A stretch of DNA of 64,000 nucleotides from Mimachlamys varia (GCA_947623455.1 OX392534.1:38631426-38695425), one strand, 5' to 3'; positions 1 to 13,129 are shown, numbered from the stretch's first letter. The notes: generated by a model from the letters alone, not told the origin. Program-made: numbers and translations.

Positions 1-439
1 TATATTTACAGAATTAACAATGTTTATTTGGTCGTTATATACATTCTGATTGTACAAATATTTTGATTTTCTTTGAACTTATGTCAATCGTCATAAATTG
101 AACATATGTTATCTGTAACTTGTCTCTACGAGTTTTGTGGTATAATTGTGAGATACCGACTCCAGCCTGTTACGTTAAAATAAGGACTTTAAAACAAGAG
201 AAGCTAATTTAAGAAATAACCTTGAGAATACTGTATATTTTCCTTTCCTAAAATAAAGACTGAAATGTATATTGTAACAGTATCCGTGCCTTCTCAGTGA
301 GCCGTACACAAATCTGTCGTAAACAACTTCTGTTACATCAGTCAAATTGTTACGGCTAGTGATATCAGTCAAGTTATATTAACTAATATAACTTATTTTG
401 TCAATAAGTTATCAAGACTCCTCACATCAGCAAAATAGT

Positions 440-1030
440 CGAAGCTATCATAACTGCTCAAATCATTGCCGCTATCACTGTGCTATCACAAAAGTTGATA
501 TAAACTAACTTGTCGGTGAAGTGGTTGTGATTTATGAGCTTAGTTAATTAAGTTACTTTTACTTTTATATATATTCGTCGTACTTATAACTGCTTAATCA
601 TTGAAGCTATATGCATTGATATCAGACAAGTTGATATAAACTTGTCAGTAAAGTACAATGTGGTTGTGATCTATGAATTGAGTTAGTTCAGTTACCATCA
701 CTTTTATTGTTATATACGGTGTACTCATAGCTGCATATATCAATACAGCTATAAACTTGTCAGTGAGCCGGTCGTGTTTTGTTATCAGTTGAGTTAGTTA
801 TGTTACCATTACTTATATTGATATATACAGCGTACTCATAACTGCTTATATAACTGAGGCTATACATTGATATCAGACAAGTTGATATACACTTGTCAGT
901 GAGCCGGTTGTGTTTTGTTATCAGTTGATCATGAGTTAGTTATGTTACCATTACCAGTTGAGTTAAGTAAGTTACCATTACTTTTATATATACAGAGTTA
1001 TCATAACTGTTTACATCATTGAAACGTTAC
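440..1030. repeat. Degenerate tandem repeat, unit about 130 bp
   Basis: Four to five diverged units share blocks such as GATATCAGACAAGTTGATAT, ACTTGTCAGTGA, and GTTACCATTACTTTTAT followed by a TATATACAG-like stretch and CATAACTGCTTA. Single motifs extend out to about 280 and 1480. No coding potential is seen. Confidence 0.7.
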
Positions 1031-1599
1031 TTTGTTGTAAAGTAACTTGCCAGTGAAGTCACTGTTAATTAGTCAAGTTTCTGAAAACATACTTATTTTG
1101 GCGGCGCAGTCACATTTTAGTACATGACTAGATTTAAACAGAAAAGCACACTGATAAATCGGCAAACTCAAACAATTAAACAATTGAAAACATTATACAA
1201 AAACCGTCATTATCGCAATCATAATTTAGCTGAATGTTGCCGCGCGAAAATCGCTAAAATGAGATTACCTCTAAGACATGCATGTTAACAGTACAATTAC
1301 TTATGTGTATGGAGTTATTATAATTGCTTATACCATTGAAGTTATACTGTAGTATTAGTCAAGTTGACCTAGATTTTTCGGTCAGTAAGGATATTGTGAC
1401 ATGCTATCAGATAATTAATCACAACTTCCGTTATATCAGTGAAGTTATCGTATCCATCAAGTATTTCAGAGAGTTGTTTAGAACTTGTCCCTGTAAAGCT
1501 GCCATAACACAACACATTTTTATTTGGGACGATAGTGAGTTGGAAATAAACAGGAAATAAGCTTGATTATCTGTAGAAATCAAATTAAGACTTGTGTTC

Positions 1600-2060
1600 T
1601 AGCTTTTGGAGCGAAAGTGACTGGATAATCTTCTTGTAATGTAGATGGGCGGAATGTGTACTTGATTATCTCTATAGAACGCAGGGTCCGGGATCATCCG
1701 AGGTTTGATTATCTACCGGGAACAACAATAGCAGATTAAGGAAGCGAGCATGAAGGTGATTGGTTAACTACAGTGAATACAGTGGCTGCGATCGAGGTGT
1801 GCTGGATTATCTGCGAATGGCAAAGTTGGTTAAATTATCTGATGAGAGGAGCAATGGATAGATTATCTATTGAAACCAAAAGTGGTTGGATTATCTATCT
1901 AAAGCAAAGAGGTGGGTGGATTATCTACCAAGAACAAGATGGTTGGATGATATACCGAGAACAAAGGTGGCTTGATTATCTACTAAGAATAAGTGTGGCT
2001 AGATTATCTTTGGAGAATGAAAGTTGTCGGGTTTTCTGTGACTTGATATTTGGAGAATGA
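1600..2060. repeat. Degenerate tandem repeat, unit about 32-38 bp
   Basis: The motif GGATTATCTACC, followed by GAACAA and a G-rich linker, recurs about ten times with strong divergence. A short open frame over 1773-2060 is just the repeat read as WIIYxEQ units and is not taken as a gene. Confidence 0.6.
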
Positions 2061-2134
2061 ATTAGGCTGAATGATATGAGGAAATATATATATGGAGAAC
2101 GGATAATAGAAGTTTGTGTAGTCTTTAAAATATG

Positions 2135-2235
2135 AAATTATCACCCACACATGTGCAGCATCTTTCAAATTCAGTAACTGAATTTCGTTCTTCTAGGACT
2201 CGTCAGTGATGCTAGGGGTGTCTCTAGGTATAAGT
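2135..2235 (+). repeat. Fragment of dispersed repeat family B
   Basis: It shares the block CTAGGACTCNTCAGTGATGC and the preceding CACACATGTGCAGCATCT-like stretch with copies at 8240-8470 and 40870-41110. It is truncated on the right. Confidence 0.5.
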
Positions 2236-4261
2236 TTCCGTGACTTCTGATTTTTTTTGGCTCAATATAGGTAGACTTTTTAAAAATAACAATCAATCCT
2301 TTCACGATATCTGTTTAAATTATTAAAATATCTGTATACTTAAGTCTAAATAGAAACAAAGTATTATCGTTTTTCTAGAACCCTGGGAGTTTTATGACAA
2401 CAGCGATATAACCTTAAACACACATTGCACATAACAGGCTCTCTTCGTTGAAGGATATGCTGACAAACAGTTATATTTTACATGCTACGTGAGTCTATGT
2501 GATTTTAAACAGCCGAAGTTCAAATTACCGCTGTTGTGAAGACCGATATCGCCCGATTTGTGAAGTATTTAAACATGATATTAATTATGGGTGTAGTCTA
2601 CAACTTTCCATATATAAACCTTTTAATGTTTAATTCAGTATAAATGTCATTTATGTGTATATGGAGTCGGCCCAGTGCTCCGCGGACATAAAAACCCTCT
2701 TAACCGTGCAATTGTAGGCATGTGATGGTGTTCTATAGGGTACCTATCAATGTTTGGAGTGCATGTTCCACGTCCTCTTGCGACGTCGATTGTGAGACGT
2801 ACTATATTTTCCCTTCTGTGGTCAGAGAAGTAATTTGGTTGGCATGACCGAATTTTCTTTTGCCAGTCAGTGCGTACAAACCAACTTTCTTTGCTTACGT
2901 CAGGCCGTATGACTAACACATCCTGAGTTTTAGATGACTTCTAGTTGATACTTAATCATGACTGAAGAATTAAACGTTTTTATGTTCTCTCGAACGTATG
3001 CTTAGCTGAAGTATGGAGCGTGTTATGGTCGATTTGTTGCTATCAGACTGTTTGCTGGTTTTCATTATAGGATTCTGTTATATAACCGTTTTTAGATTGA
3101 AACTAGATTAAATTGTAGTAAATACAGTTATATATTGTAGTTGAAAATATTTTTCGATTTGTTCTCTTACGTCCCTGAAATTAGAGAATCATTAAGGCTC
3201 TTATGAAACATATTTGTAAATGTATAAACTTCCTGAAATAGGAAATTCATTTAAATCATATTTGTTATGATTTGCTTGATATTTAAGTGAATCTTAATCT
3301 TCGGGAGTAGACTTATATAGGCTATTAGCCTGCTGTCTGATCACATTGATGTATGTCAATAACATGTTTTGAAATGAAGAAAATTTTAACCTTCCGGTGT
3401 GATACTCTAGATCTCTTTGTTAGTTACTTGTTATTTCCCTTTTTGGCTTTGTTATGCATTATATAGTTCCTATACTGTATTATTATTAAATTTTGTGGGT
3501 AATAGTTTCACGATTTTCTGTCTGGGACCTATTCGCGGGTGTTTAATTTAGCGGGTCACATAATAATCATGATTCAATAGCCATAACACCTACACATTTA
3601 CACGTGGTGTTCATTTTCGTAAATTTTAATGCAATCTCGAAATAAGCGAAATTAAAACCCTCTCAAATATTAGCAACTATACAGTATTTTCATTGTAATC
3701 GGACCATTTGGAAAGAAAATGAAAATTTCCAGTTTGTTTACGTAATGAACGATTGGATATAACGATACAGGACTATATACAGACCATCAAGTAACTGAAC
3801 TGTTTGTGTAATTAATTTTTTCTATATTTTGTAAAGAGATTCATCAGGGATAGTGAAACCAAGCGATATTGAATGAAAATACAGCTGGATTCATGCCAAA
3901 TGATTAAACATTAACAATAGTTAATGCTGGTTTCCAGTAAAGTAAACCACGTTTTAAAAATGTTGCTGATGAAGATATGAAAACATTTTTAATGAGCAAA
4001 GTATCTCTAGTAATTAAATTAATGTTGCTTACTTAGACCAATTATAATGATAAAAGTCCAATTAAGCTTTCGCATTAACGATTTTATTAGTTTCTCACGT
4101 TTGAGATAGGAGATAGCTCTCTTCTTCTGAAACATTAAAGAAGCATTAAAAACTGAAAATTATATATTTAGTTTCAAAATATTTTTAATATTCACTTGAA
4201 GCTTCCATTGATTATATATATAAAAGATGATGACAATTCTTTTTAAAAGTGTTCTCAAATC
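2236..4261. other. Stretch without recognised genes
   Basis: AT-rich sequence. A 90-codon open frame on the minus strand (2647-2919) has a natural-looking composition, but I see no splice sites, poly(A) context or known family. Nothing else stands out. Confidence 0.5.
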
Positions 4262-4775
4262 TTACCTGCTTCTCCAACCTATGGTGTTTACATGTCGCAG
4301 TTGATTCGATATTCTAGGGCTTGCTCTAGGTATCGTACTTTTCGTGATCGATGTCGACTGCTGACAAACAATTTAACAACACAAGGATTCGAGAGATGCA
4401 GGTTGATCAGAACTATGGTCGCCATCTTTGTCTCATTGAGAAATATTCTGTATCTTTAAGTGATATGAGGATGGACGTTTTTGAGTATGCTCATTAGTGT
4501 GTTTACTTGTTGTGATTGACAATGATACTCTGTTCTCGTTTTGAGAACTTAATGTTTACTTGGATGTGACAAAGAATTACATGGCGGGTGTCGTCGATGA
4601 AGCCGAAGACGCTTACTCTTCCGGAACACTTGGTCTTAGTCTCTTGTGCTTTTCCAAGCGTCTCCATTTAAATCTTTCTTTTGATCCCATTTTGCCTCTA
4701 GTTTAATCGATTTTGAGTTCGGATTATGGTTTTGTTGACGCTTTGGTATTCTCTGATTTTTTTTATAGCATATAT
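4262..4775 (+). repeat. Interspersed repeat family A, near full-length copy
   Basis: About 510 bp, colinear with the copy at 35655-36150. The left end is CTTCTCCAACCTATGGTGTT. Internal landmarks are GATGCAGGTTGATCAGAACT, a GCGGGTGTCGTCGATGAAGC-like block and CGCTTACTCTTCCGGAACAC. The right end is GTTTTGTTGACGCTTTGGTA followed by TTCTCTGA and a T run. There are no obvious terminal inverted repeats and no long ORF. It is a non-autonomous dispersed element of unknown class; about ten more copies lie in this window. Confidence 0.75.
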
Positions 4776-5353
4776 AACCCATATGATCCCTGATTTCACC
4801 TTCATGAATACATATACATACGTTTTGGTTACTTCATTTGTATTAGAGTACCTGTCTAATTTCAGGAGTAAATTGATTATTATTTCATTATTTGATTATC
4901 TATGTAATTAACGTGCGAGTTTGCACCACTAATTTGGTTGAAACGCTTACGAGTTAGCATTACTTATTTATATCAAACTGTGCTCTTTTAAATTTCGGTT
5001 AAACAAATATATAAGGGTTTTTATGCACCTTCATCTTTTATTAGACAAAAGTTTAGACGAACTATGTTATCATTTTCTTGTCCCTTAGCTTCACCAAAGA
5101 GTCCTGTTAGAACGAAATAGTTGTATGATGTAGTGTAATATGTTTTTGGCGTACTGAATCTATGAAATACAAATCAAACTTTGTTTAATGTCATCTATGA
5201 AAGTTCCGGATTTTGTTTTCATTCAGTTTTAATAATCAATTTTATAAAAATTGTTAACGAAATATTTTAGTTGCATCATACAGATGCTAAGCATTATTAT
5301 TGAGAGAAGGTGATTGGTCGTAAGATGCTAGGTTTGCCTGTATTTTAAGCACG

Positions 5354-5386
5354 CTATATAAGTACAGGTTCAGAGGTCAGAGGTCG
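5354..5386 (+). promoter_or_regulatory. Candidate core promoter: TATA box plus AGGTCA direct repeat
   Basis: CTATATAAG at 5354-5362 lies about 33 bp before the ATG at 5395. Between them, AGGTCAGAGGTCG (5374-5386) is two AGGTCA-like half-sites spaced by one base (DR1-like). The TATA-to-ATG distance implies a very short 5' leader. Confidence 0.4.
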
Positions 5387-5394
5387 CTGATAAG

Positions 5395-5417
5395 ATGGAC
5401 AAACAATGTCTGTACAT
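5395..5417 (+). CDS. Mini-gene candidate, exon 1
   Basis: This first coding exon has seven codons plus two bases. Its strong GTAAGT donor at 5418 and the TATA box upstream are the reasons for choosing this ATG. Confidence 0.4.
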
Positions 5418-8400
5418 GTAAGTGCAATATTATTATTAGTGTTTGTTAATTAATAGCTTCACTAGCTGGAAGCTCTATTTCTTTGTAGATGTACATTCAT
5501 ATACTTACTTCGTTTAATAAAACGGACACAATTCAATTCAAATTTAGTTTTTGTTGTAACTTTAAGTTGTACAAGTCTAAGAAACTGGTCATGGTAATAG
5601 TAAAAATCGTTTGAAATAAATTGTAAAGGGTCATCGCGTTTAATGTATGGGACGTTAAACCTTTATTTGTTTGTTTATCTTCCTGAGTACTTCTTTTTCA
5701 TTTCATTTGTTCAATAAGAATTAAGCCTCAGTTCTCAGTTTGAAACCATGTCATGTACTTGGATTTGACCTAGATTTACATGGCGGGTGTCATCGATGAA
5801 GACTCTTTCGGAACACCTGGTCTTATTCTCTTGTACTTCTACCAGGGTCTCCATGTAAATTTTTGCTTTGTTCATATTTTGCCTCTAGTTTAATCGATTT
5901 TGATTTCCGATTGTGGTTTTTTTTAAAGCTTTAGTATTCTCTGGGTTTTTTTTATTAGTTTCTTTCCTTTGTCTACCAGCGCGCGATATAATTTCACTTT
6001 CATTTATTTTGTAAGCGACATAGCATATGTCTGTTTATTTAGTTTACAAGTCAGCATTACTTTTAAATGGTTGATATGAGTGTTTTAATATAGAATGTAC
6101 GTTTACTTGCAAAGTTTGATATTTGTGACGACGTTCGTCTGACCACTGTACAATGAATTTTAAAGGTTTATATCTCCTGAATTCTACGTGTATTTTCACG
6201 CTATTACTTAGACATCACAGGAACCTTTGAAATATTTCATCAAGTTAAAATATTAAAACAATAACTATAAAATACAGTATTGACGAAGTGTGATAACTAT
6301 TTATGATATATTACTGGTATTTGTGAGAAATTCTGTTTGTACCATGATGTTTATGATAGTTCTTTTTTCATATTTTAAATAAATCTGGAAAATCCATACA
6401 TTTACTGTATTTAGGGATTAAAATAACTTTAACTAAATTAAACTAAATTTGTAACTCGATATAATACGTCAAGATACACAACACTCTATTCATTTATCGT
6501 TCTTTCCATGTATCTCAATCTATGTAATACGTAAGGTAAACCTTTAATGATTCAGATAAAACCATTACTTTATGTCACTCTTAGTACTGATGTATATTAC
6601 TTTTTATTTGGATAATGTAAATATTAAGATATCGATAAAACAGAAAATCAATATCATCCTCAGTATATATTTCATGTTAGCCTTCCTCATGTTTTTCTTT
6701 CACAAAATAGTTAACAACCCTATATTTTATCACCTAACAAAAAGACTTATGAGTTCAAGTAGAAATGTATGCCACAGTATATATATGCACAACACTATTC
6801 ATTTCGATACTTCTATCAGATGAAATGACAAAAACGAAAAATAAATAAATAAAAAACTAAAAAACTTCAAATTGCCAACCTGTTTTTTCCAGGTTAAATA
6901 TATTGAAAAAGTAACAATTCACCTAGTTTGTTGTACTTGAAATTTATGTATTTATAATTTGTTATTTGGACAGTGGATGTAAAATTAATGTTTGTAATAT
7001 ACTCTCAGCTACATAACATCTATGATCAATCAATTTGTATCATAACCTGTTTTTATGAGTAGGCCCAAACGGTTTCAAATTAGATTGGAATTGCTCTATT
7101 ACATATCTGTTTTTGAAATAATATCAAAATGATAAAAAATGTTTGTAACACACGAATCATGCTTGTAGCATCAAGTAATAGTAAACGATGTGAAATAGTT
7201 CCAGTAATAAAAAAACTACCAAGAATGTAGTGACACATCCAGTGCATTAGGTGCAAGGCAATATACTGTATACTACAGTGTATAACAGTTGACTGATATT
7301 GTGAACAGAAGCTGTAGAATTTATAAAAAATCAAAGAGTTATCTCGTAAAAGATACAATGGACAATTAGCGACAATCTTATATTAGGCTATTACAACACT
7401 GCATGTAGTCGACCACCTTTGACTAGTACTAAACGCTTCCCCTGAATGATTGCGGTGGGCTGGTGAGTTGTTCCAAATGTACAATATCTCTTGATTGATC
7501 TCCGTGTATTTGTAGATGTGCCTCAGGACTAATGTGCATGAACAGACGAGGAGAGGCTCTGGAGAAGGTCCCCCGGATCATGAAAAACTACCACGGGATA
7601 TGCCAGAATGTGTAAGCTCTTAAGTAGTCGTCCAGATCTGTGCAACTCAATATTGGCATGGTGTATCAAATGATATGTTGTTTTGGCAAGCTATAACCAG
7701 CACCTGTTACGATGTCAATATCCTTTCTGTCGTAAGTCTAGACAGAGTAACCTTGTGGGCATCCCCAGGGAACCAAACCAGTCCGGATATATATTTATCC
7801 TTTTCCCCCCAAAACAACGATCCTATTACTCTAGTTTAATATAGTGAAGTCTGACATTAAACATCATATCAGTGAGGTTTAGGGATGACGTCAAATTATT
7901 TCTTGGTTTCGCCAGTTAACTTTATGATAGATAATCAATGTTACAAAGATTATAACTTACCGTTTCAGATAATGTGGCAATGGTTATTTAGTTTAACAAT
8001 CACTTTGAATAGGTATGAAAAATATCATATAACGTTCTTTGAAGTTTTCAATGTATGGCTTCAATTTATTATGAAAAGGCCACATGACTCAAGTTTATTT
8101 AATGTGACAAATATCATTTAAACTTAAGATAACTACAAAGGTAGCGCGACTTGTTTAATTGATTCTTGATGATATAATTACAGTCTAATGCGACATAGAT
8201 AATGTAGCTACAGCTTCGTGTTACAAAGATCTCGTACATGTAACACACACATATGCTACATCTCTTAAATTTAGTAATAGATACAGTATGCCGAAAAAAT
8301 TGAATTAAACTGCACCATACAGCTGTTTCGTCCTCCTAGGACTCTTCAGTGATGCTAGGGATCAAAAGGTAGGAATCCAAACTTTCTAAACTAATGTAGA

Positions 8401-10423
8401 AGCAGAAGGGTCAGGTGCGTAAAACCCCTTTAATTTATAAATTTAGAAGTAAAATTAAACTAGTTCTGTATAATTTCAAATCGTGTACTACGAAAATATG
8501 TATATTATGTACCGTGCCACTACTCAAATGAGATTAATTGTGGCTATGGAGGTTCCAGCAAACCTCGGTGACTAAAAAAATCCACCAGCAGAGTCTGCCA
8601 CCCCTATCATAAAGATGACTTAACACACACATATGCTCTCGAAGTTCATTCTTTTGATAAGGTTTATATTAGTTCAGTTTATCAGTAAATCAATGAGTCC
8701 ATTGTGTTTAAACGTGAAAAGGCTACGTTGCATTTCTTAATTTTTATTCAACAGATGAAAATTAATTCCCTACCAGTTTAGTATGAAAAATGTCTAATTT
8801 CTATAGAGTATAGTAGCACAACCATTATAAATTTCATTTGTGCTTTAAAATGATATGTTGCTAACAAATAGTATAATAAGATATCCTTTTTGTAGGGTTT
8901 TTAAATTTGTTTATGGAAATCAATGACAATCATTAATGTAAAATGTTTTATATGCATCGAATGTTAAATGAAGGAATGCTGCTAAAACTATTGTTGTTTT
9001 CCCCTTTTGTTGTAATTAGTTATCTAGCATTTTCTTTTATGGAACAATGACGATATTTTGACTTTAATTTACCTCCAATAACATATTTCTATGGAATTAT
9101 GGCGATATTTTGAGGTTTGTGTTGAACTCAGAACATTTCCCTCTTGTAACATATTTCTATGGAATGATGGCGATGCTTTGACTTTTGTGTTGAACTCAGA
9201 ACATATCCGTCTTATATAGGGGAAGGGTTCTCAGATAACGTAACGGCTGCTATCTAAATTATGTGACGGGCCTCAACACTCATGATGTAACAGCTAAGAC
9301 CGCATAACAAAAAAGGCCCTTCTAATTAACCATTCTGTCACACTGTATCCACATCACGGAAGAGCCAGACACTCCGCTACGGTACACAGCGAACAGTTTG
9401 GCGGTCGAATAAGTCTATTTCTTGTGCATCACGATCTTATCATACCAAGCTGGAAAAAAAGAAAAGTGCTGGCACTTTCCTATGTTGACTTTTATTAGTA
9501 ACCCGTATGTTTTATTGTAATTAGAAAAATTATCTGTAAAATAATCTTACTGTAGATATAATTATGAGCGCATACAAAGAGAAATGCAGTGTTTGTTGTT
9601 CTGTTTTAGAAACGTTGTTCCCGATATAGTGCCAACTTGTTGCTTAAGCTTGCTAGTAAAATTATTTTTCAAAGCCCTTTCAAGCTGGAGATCTTTCAAA
9701 CAAATCTATTATCAGAAAATATGCTTGCTTTTATACGAATTCCAATAATCCGTTTAATCTTCAAACAACAGTTTTTGTCCATTATTACATTTTATGAAGT
9801 CGTATTTCTCTATGTTGTAAAATACTAGGCTTTAGATCTGAATATATATAATTATATATATATTATTTTATACACTAGTCTTGAAGTAAAAGCTTCCTTT
9901 GTTGATTTGTAATATACAGTACGTCTAAATTCTTGAAATTTGTATCATTAAGGGGTTTTAGGCCTTCCTTTTCTAATCAATACATGTTAGACTTTGAATT
10001 ACCACAGTTTTTGGCCCCCAGCACCAACGATAGAAAGACGACACATCTCTTTTTGCGCTGTGTAGTTCATTTAAGGTATACTTATATCTTTTACCAAATG
10101 TATAGGTACAAAATACCTACTTTATTCTGAATGCAAAACATATTGCATGATCACTATATTTCGAAGAGACGAATAATAATTTAAACCATTAAAAGAAAAT
10201 ATTTTGATCAATAAAATAGTTGTTTTAATGACACATTCTCCATGTTGAAAATATTTACAGTTCCATGATATTTCTGAACGTGGTTTTATGACTGGTTCTT
10301 ATTTTAACTGAAACCTAGTTATTCTGTGTTGCCTGTTTCAGAGTGGTGCAGCCGGTCGTAATGGAAAACACGGATATTGAGGAGAGACGAATAGGGTCGA
10401 AGCATTACAAGAACAGTGTGTGA
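5395..10423 (+). CDS. Candidate three-exon mini-gene, 66 codons, unknown function
   Basis: Proposed exons are 5395-5417, 7516-7611 and 10342-10423. Exon 1 encodes MDKQCLY and ends in an AT|GTAAGT donor. Exon 2 follows TATTTGTAG and ends GT|GTAAGC; it contains CASGLMCMNRRGEALEK. Exon 3 follows GCCTGTTTCAG and ends in a stop after GSKHYKNSV. All three junctions share the same phase, so the frame stays open throughout. No signal peptide or known domain is visible, and additional exons may be missing. The introns contain family A and family B repeat copies. The support is splice-site and phase agreement only. The internal exon could be a chance open stretch; the last exon looks the most protein-like. 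Confidence 0.4.
5700..5955 (+). repeat. Interspersed repeat family A, 5'-truncated copy
   Basis: Matches the right half of the 4262-4775 copy (ACATGGCGGGTGTC to TTAGTATTCTCTG), with a small deletion near the GAAGACGCTTACTC block. Confidence 0.7.
5956..7515. other. Stretch without recognised genes
   Basis: Very AT-rich. It would be intronic if the 5395-10423 gene model holds. Two short open frames (6572-6823 + and 7080-7358 -) have low-complexity composition and no other support. Confidence 0.5.
7516..7611 (+). CDS. Mini-gene candidate, exon 2
   Basis: 96 nt, phase-matched on both sides. It encodes 31 whole codons with three Cys and a basic stretch (MNRRGEALEKVPRIMKNY). Confidence 0.4.
8240..8470 (+). 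repeat. Dispersed repeat family B copy
   Basis: About 230 bp, roughly 85 percent similar by eye to 40870-41110. Shared blocks are AAATTTAGTAATAGATACA, CTAGGACTCTTCAGTGATGC, AAAAGGTAGGAATCCAA and GAAGCAGAAGGGTCAGGTGC. A related fragment (GATGACTTAACACACACATA) lies at 8605-8640. Class unknown. Confidence 0.65.
9035..9215. repeat. Tandem triplication, unit about 70-75 bp
   Basis: Three copies contain CTATGGAATNATGGCGATNTT, then TTTGTGTTGAACTCAGAACA. The first copy is the most diverged. Confidence 0.65.
9216..10341. other. Stretch without recognised genes
   Basis: AT-rich. It contains a self-complementary TA run around 9841-9865. Two short open frames (9637-9828 and 9933-10130, both +) have no support. 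Confidence 0.5.
10342..10423 (+). CDS. Mini-gene candidate, terminal exon
   Basis: The acceptor GTTGCCTGTTTCAG is good. The 26-residue C-terminus VVQPVVMENTDIEERRIGSK...NSV ends in TGA at 10421-10423. A degenerate repeat of about 35 bp (10425-10600) follows, in what would be the 3' UTR. Confidence 0.45.
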
Positions 10424-10424
10424 A

Positions 10425-10600
10425 CCCTCGCCACCATCTTCTTTTACGTGAAACCTCGCCACTATCTTTTTCACTTGAATCCAAGCCATCATTTTTGTTT
10501 CCCGTGATTCCTTGCAATTGCCACCATCTTTGTTTCACGTGAATCCACGCAACAATCTTTGCTTCATTTGAATTTTCGCTGTCATCATTGTTTCACGCCA
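10425..10600. repeat. Degenerate tandem repeat, unit about 33-36 bp
   Basis: The motif GTTTCACGTGAATCCACGC followed by CACCATCTTT recurs five times. The array lies directly after the stop codon of the candidate terminal exon. Confidence 0.6.
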
Positions 10601-10877
10601 ACTCTTCATAATTAGCACGGAACAGTTTATCGAATACTTTTTAGTAGTTTATTTACATTTATTGTACTGTTTGTAAAATGGTTGTTAGAGTACAAACTGT
10701 GTAACCATGACATATCTTCCATATTCCTTAGCAATCATACATTGTACAAAGCATAGCACATGGCGGTTTAACTGAAAATTTACTCTTCTGGTTTCTTTTA
10801 GTGTCGTGAAATTCAACCGGCTTTTTAAAGAAATGGCAGTTCACAACTATTAGAAACAGCAAATATTTTACGTACTA

Positions 10878-10893
10878 GGGGGGGGGGGGGGGG
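10878..10893 (+). repeat. G16 homopolymer
   Basis: Sixteen consecutive G follow GTACTA. Such a run could form a G-quadruplex and its length is likely variable or mis-assembled. Confidence 0.9.
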
Positions 10894-11511
10894 TGCTTTA
10901 AATGCATAAAATCAAATGTGTATGTACTATTGCAGTTTACCGCGTCTTCGTCATCCTTTTAGACACGACCGTTTGTCGTTTTGGTATTTCGTTTCACCCG
11001 CCTATTATCTCATTTATGCTTCGACACTTGAGCGTTTGAGGTTAATTTTAGTGCAATTAGGGGGAGGGTGATTTCCGGAAAATGTTGTTAACGTGTAATT
11101 TAAGAAACTTTCGCCTGTCTTGAAATTTGACTTGGGCCAGTGTCATTTCAAATGAATATACAGAATATTTTTAAATGTGCATTCACTAGAGAATTGTCTG
11201 GTAGAGCTTGCCCTTGTGTAAGGCTCACACTTGTACACGCTTTCGTACATCAGAACTGTAGACACCATGTGTTATTGGTCAGTTGTTTTTGTAATAAATA
11301 CATTGTATCGCTCAGTTTGTTGTAATACATACACTGTATCGGAGCTGTAGTGTATAACACACGCTTACGTTCACGTTGTTGTAATAAATACTGTTATCAT
11401 TCCAATAGTCCTTTCTCTGTTGTTGCTTTTATATTCTTACAAATTGTCAGAGATTTATTAACACGGTCGTAAAAAATCAGAGAATACAGCGGCGTCAAAA
11501 AAAACCTTTAG

Positions 11512-11660
11512 ACCCTTGTAATAGCACAATAGAATAAGACCAGGTGATCCAGAAGAGTGAACGTCTTCTGCTTCATCGACGACACCCACCATGTTAATCC
11601 AAGTAAACATAAAGTCCTCAAAGTGAGAACAAAGTCATCATCCTCAATCACAAGTAAGCA
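11512..11660 (-). repeat. Interspersed repeat family A fragment
   Basis: Reverse-complement match to the middle of family A (AATAAGACCAGGTGATCC, GTCTTCTGCTTCATCGACGA, CCTCAAAGTGAGAAC). Confidence 0.65.
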
Positions 11661-11734
11661 CACGTATGAGCATACATATTATAAAGTTTGCGAATTCAAT
11701 GTTTATTTGTGGGAAATAGAATGTTTTATCTACC

Positions 11735-11985
11735 ATTTACGTTTCATATTTACTACATCCTACAAATGCTAGACGAATTTTAGTTCTCAAATTTAAAAAG
11801 ACAAAACATTCTTTTTACCATTTACTTTTCATATTTACTACATTTTACCAATGCTAGACCAATTCAAGTTCTCCTATTAAAATTGATAAAAAATACTTTT
11901 ACCGTTTACGTTTCATATTTACCACACTTTACAAATCCTATACCAATTTAAGTTCTCCAATTAGAAATGATAAAAAATTCTTTTG
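11735..11985. repeat. Tandem triplication, unit about 90 bp
   Basis: Three units share TTTCATATTTACTACA, AATGCTAGACCAATT, AGTTCTC and GATAAAAAATNCTTTT. Confidence 0.65.
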
Positions 11986-12469
11986 ATCATTTTCAAGAAC
12001 GCCAATAATTCTTTTGTCTTGTGCGGATGTATACATATCTCCACCTATATTCTGCGCACTGGCAGATATATTGCAACATGTACAGACACTGATACTACTA
12101 CTCGATAAAAAGGAAACTCAATGATTTTTCTCAAACGGTACACTACCAGCGTTGCATCCACACCAAAAACAAGTATACCTCAAATACTGTTATCCATTGT
12201 GACATGATATTAGACACAAGATACATCAGGAAAACAGGTTTCTTATTTAAACAAATATTTGCATTCCTGGTTTGTGATCAAAATTAGCTTCGTTTAGAAA
12301 TGAGAGCCTCAAACGGGTTCCAAAAGATGCCAATTAAATCTCGTAATCTCATAATGTCGCACTAAGTTGTCCTGTAAAACACTTTAAGACAGCCAGATTG
12401 GGGCGTTAACTCCCAGGTAAACTCAGTTTTCGTGGCCTTGAGCTATATTATCACGTTAAACCATTCTTA

Positions 12470-12875
12470 CTACTTCAAACTTAGTTGTCTTACGGATGCT
12501 TTATCATAGGTGCAGGTTAATGAAGACTATGAACAAGTTTTATGGTCACCATATTGGTCTATTTGAGAAATATTTTGTATCCTTGTGTGATATGAATTTG
12601 GACGTTTCTAAATATGCTCATTAGTATGCCTTCTTGTTGTAAGGCATGCTTTGGTTCTACCTTTGATGACGTGACATTTACTTGTCAATGGCCCAGTTTG
12701 CTTTGCGGGTGACGTTGATGAAGCAGAAGAGCTTACTATTATACAGATGGTCTTATTATCTTGTACTGTTTAAGGGACTTCGTACTAATCCTTCATTTGT
12801 CCATTTGCTCCTAGTTTAATCGATTTTGAGATCAGATTAAGGTTTTGTTGACGTTTTGGTATTCTCTGAGTTTGT
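12470..12875 (+). repeat. Interspersed repeat family A, diverged copy
   Basis: Shares GGTTAATGAAGACTATGAAC-like sequence, GAGAAATATTTTGTATCCTT, GAAGCAGAAGAGCTTACT and the right end TTTTGTTGACGTTTTGGTAT with the other copies. Confidence 0.65.
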
Positions 12876-13129
12876 TTATACTGAGACGTTCCGAACAGTG
12901 GTGATGTTCAACTAAACCCTTAATCATTAGCGTCAAGATCTGGTACCAAGTCGAACCATCCAGGCTCCTCCACACATAACAGGAAGAACTCAAACAAGAA
13001 AGTAAACGTAAATGAAATAGCCATTCAAATGGTGACGTTAGGGTTTATTTCAACGATTAAGCCACCATGTGGCTTCTATCCAAAAATTAATAATTTCTTT
13101 AAAATATAATTTAACCTAGCCTCAAGATG

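Noticed and set aside
1773..2060. 95-codon ORF with repeated WIIY motifs
   Set aside because: Explained by the degenerate GGATTATCTA repeat.
2647..2919. 90-codon ORF on the minus strand with protein-like composition
   Set aside because: No splice sites, poly(A) context or family signature were found, so there is no basis to call a gene.
7640..7740. Possible extra exon between mini-gene exons 2 and 3
   Set aside because: The only length-compatible version contains an in-frame stop.
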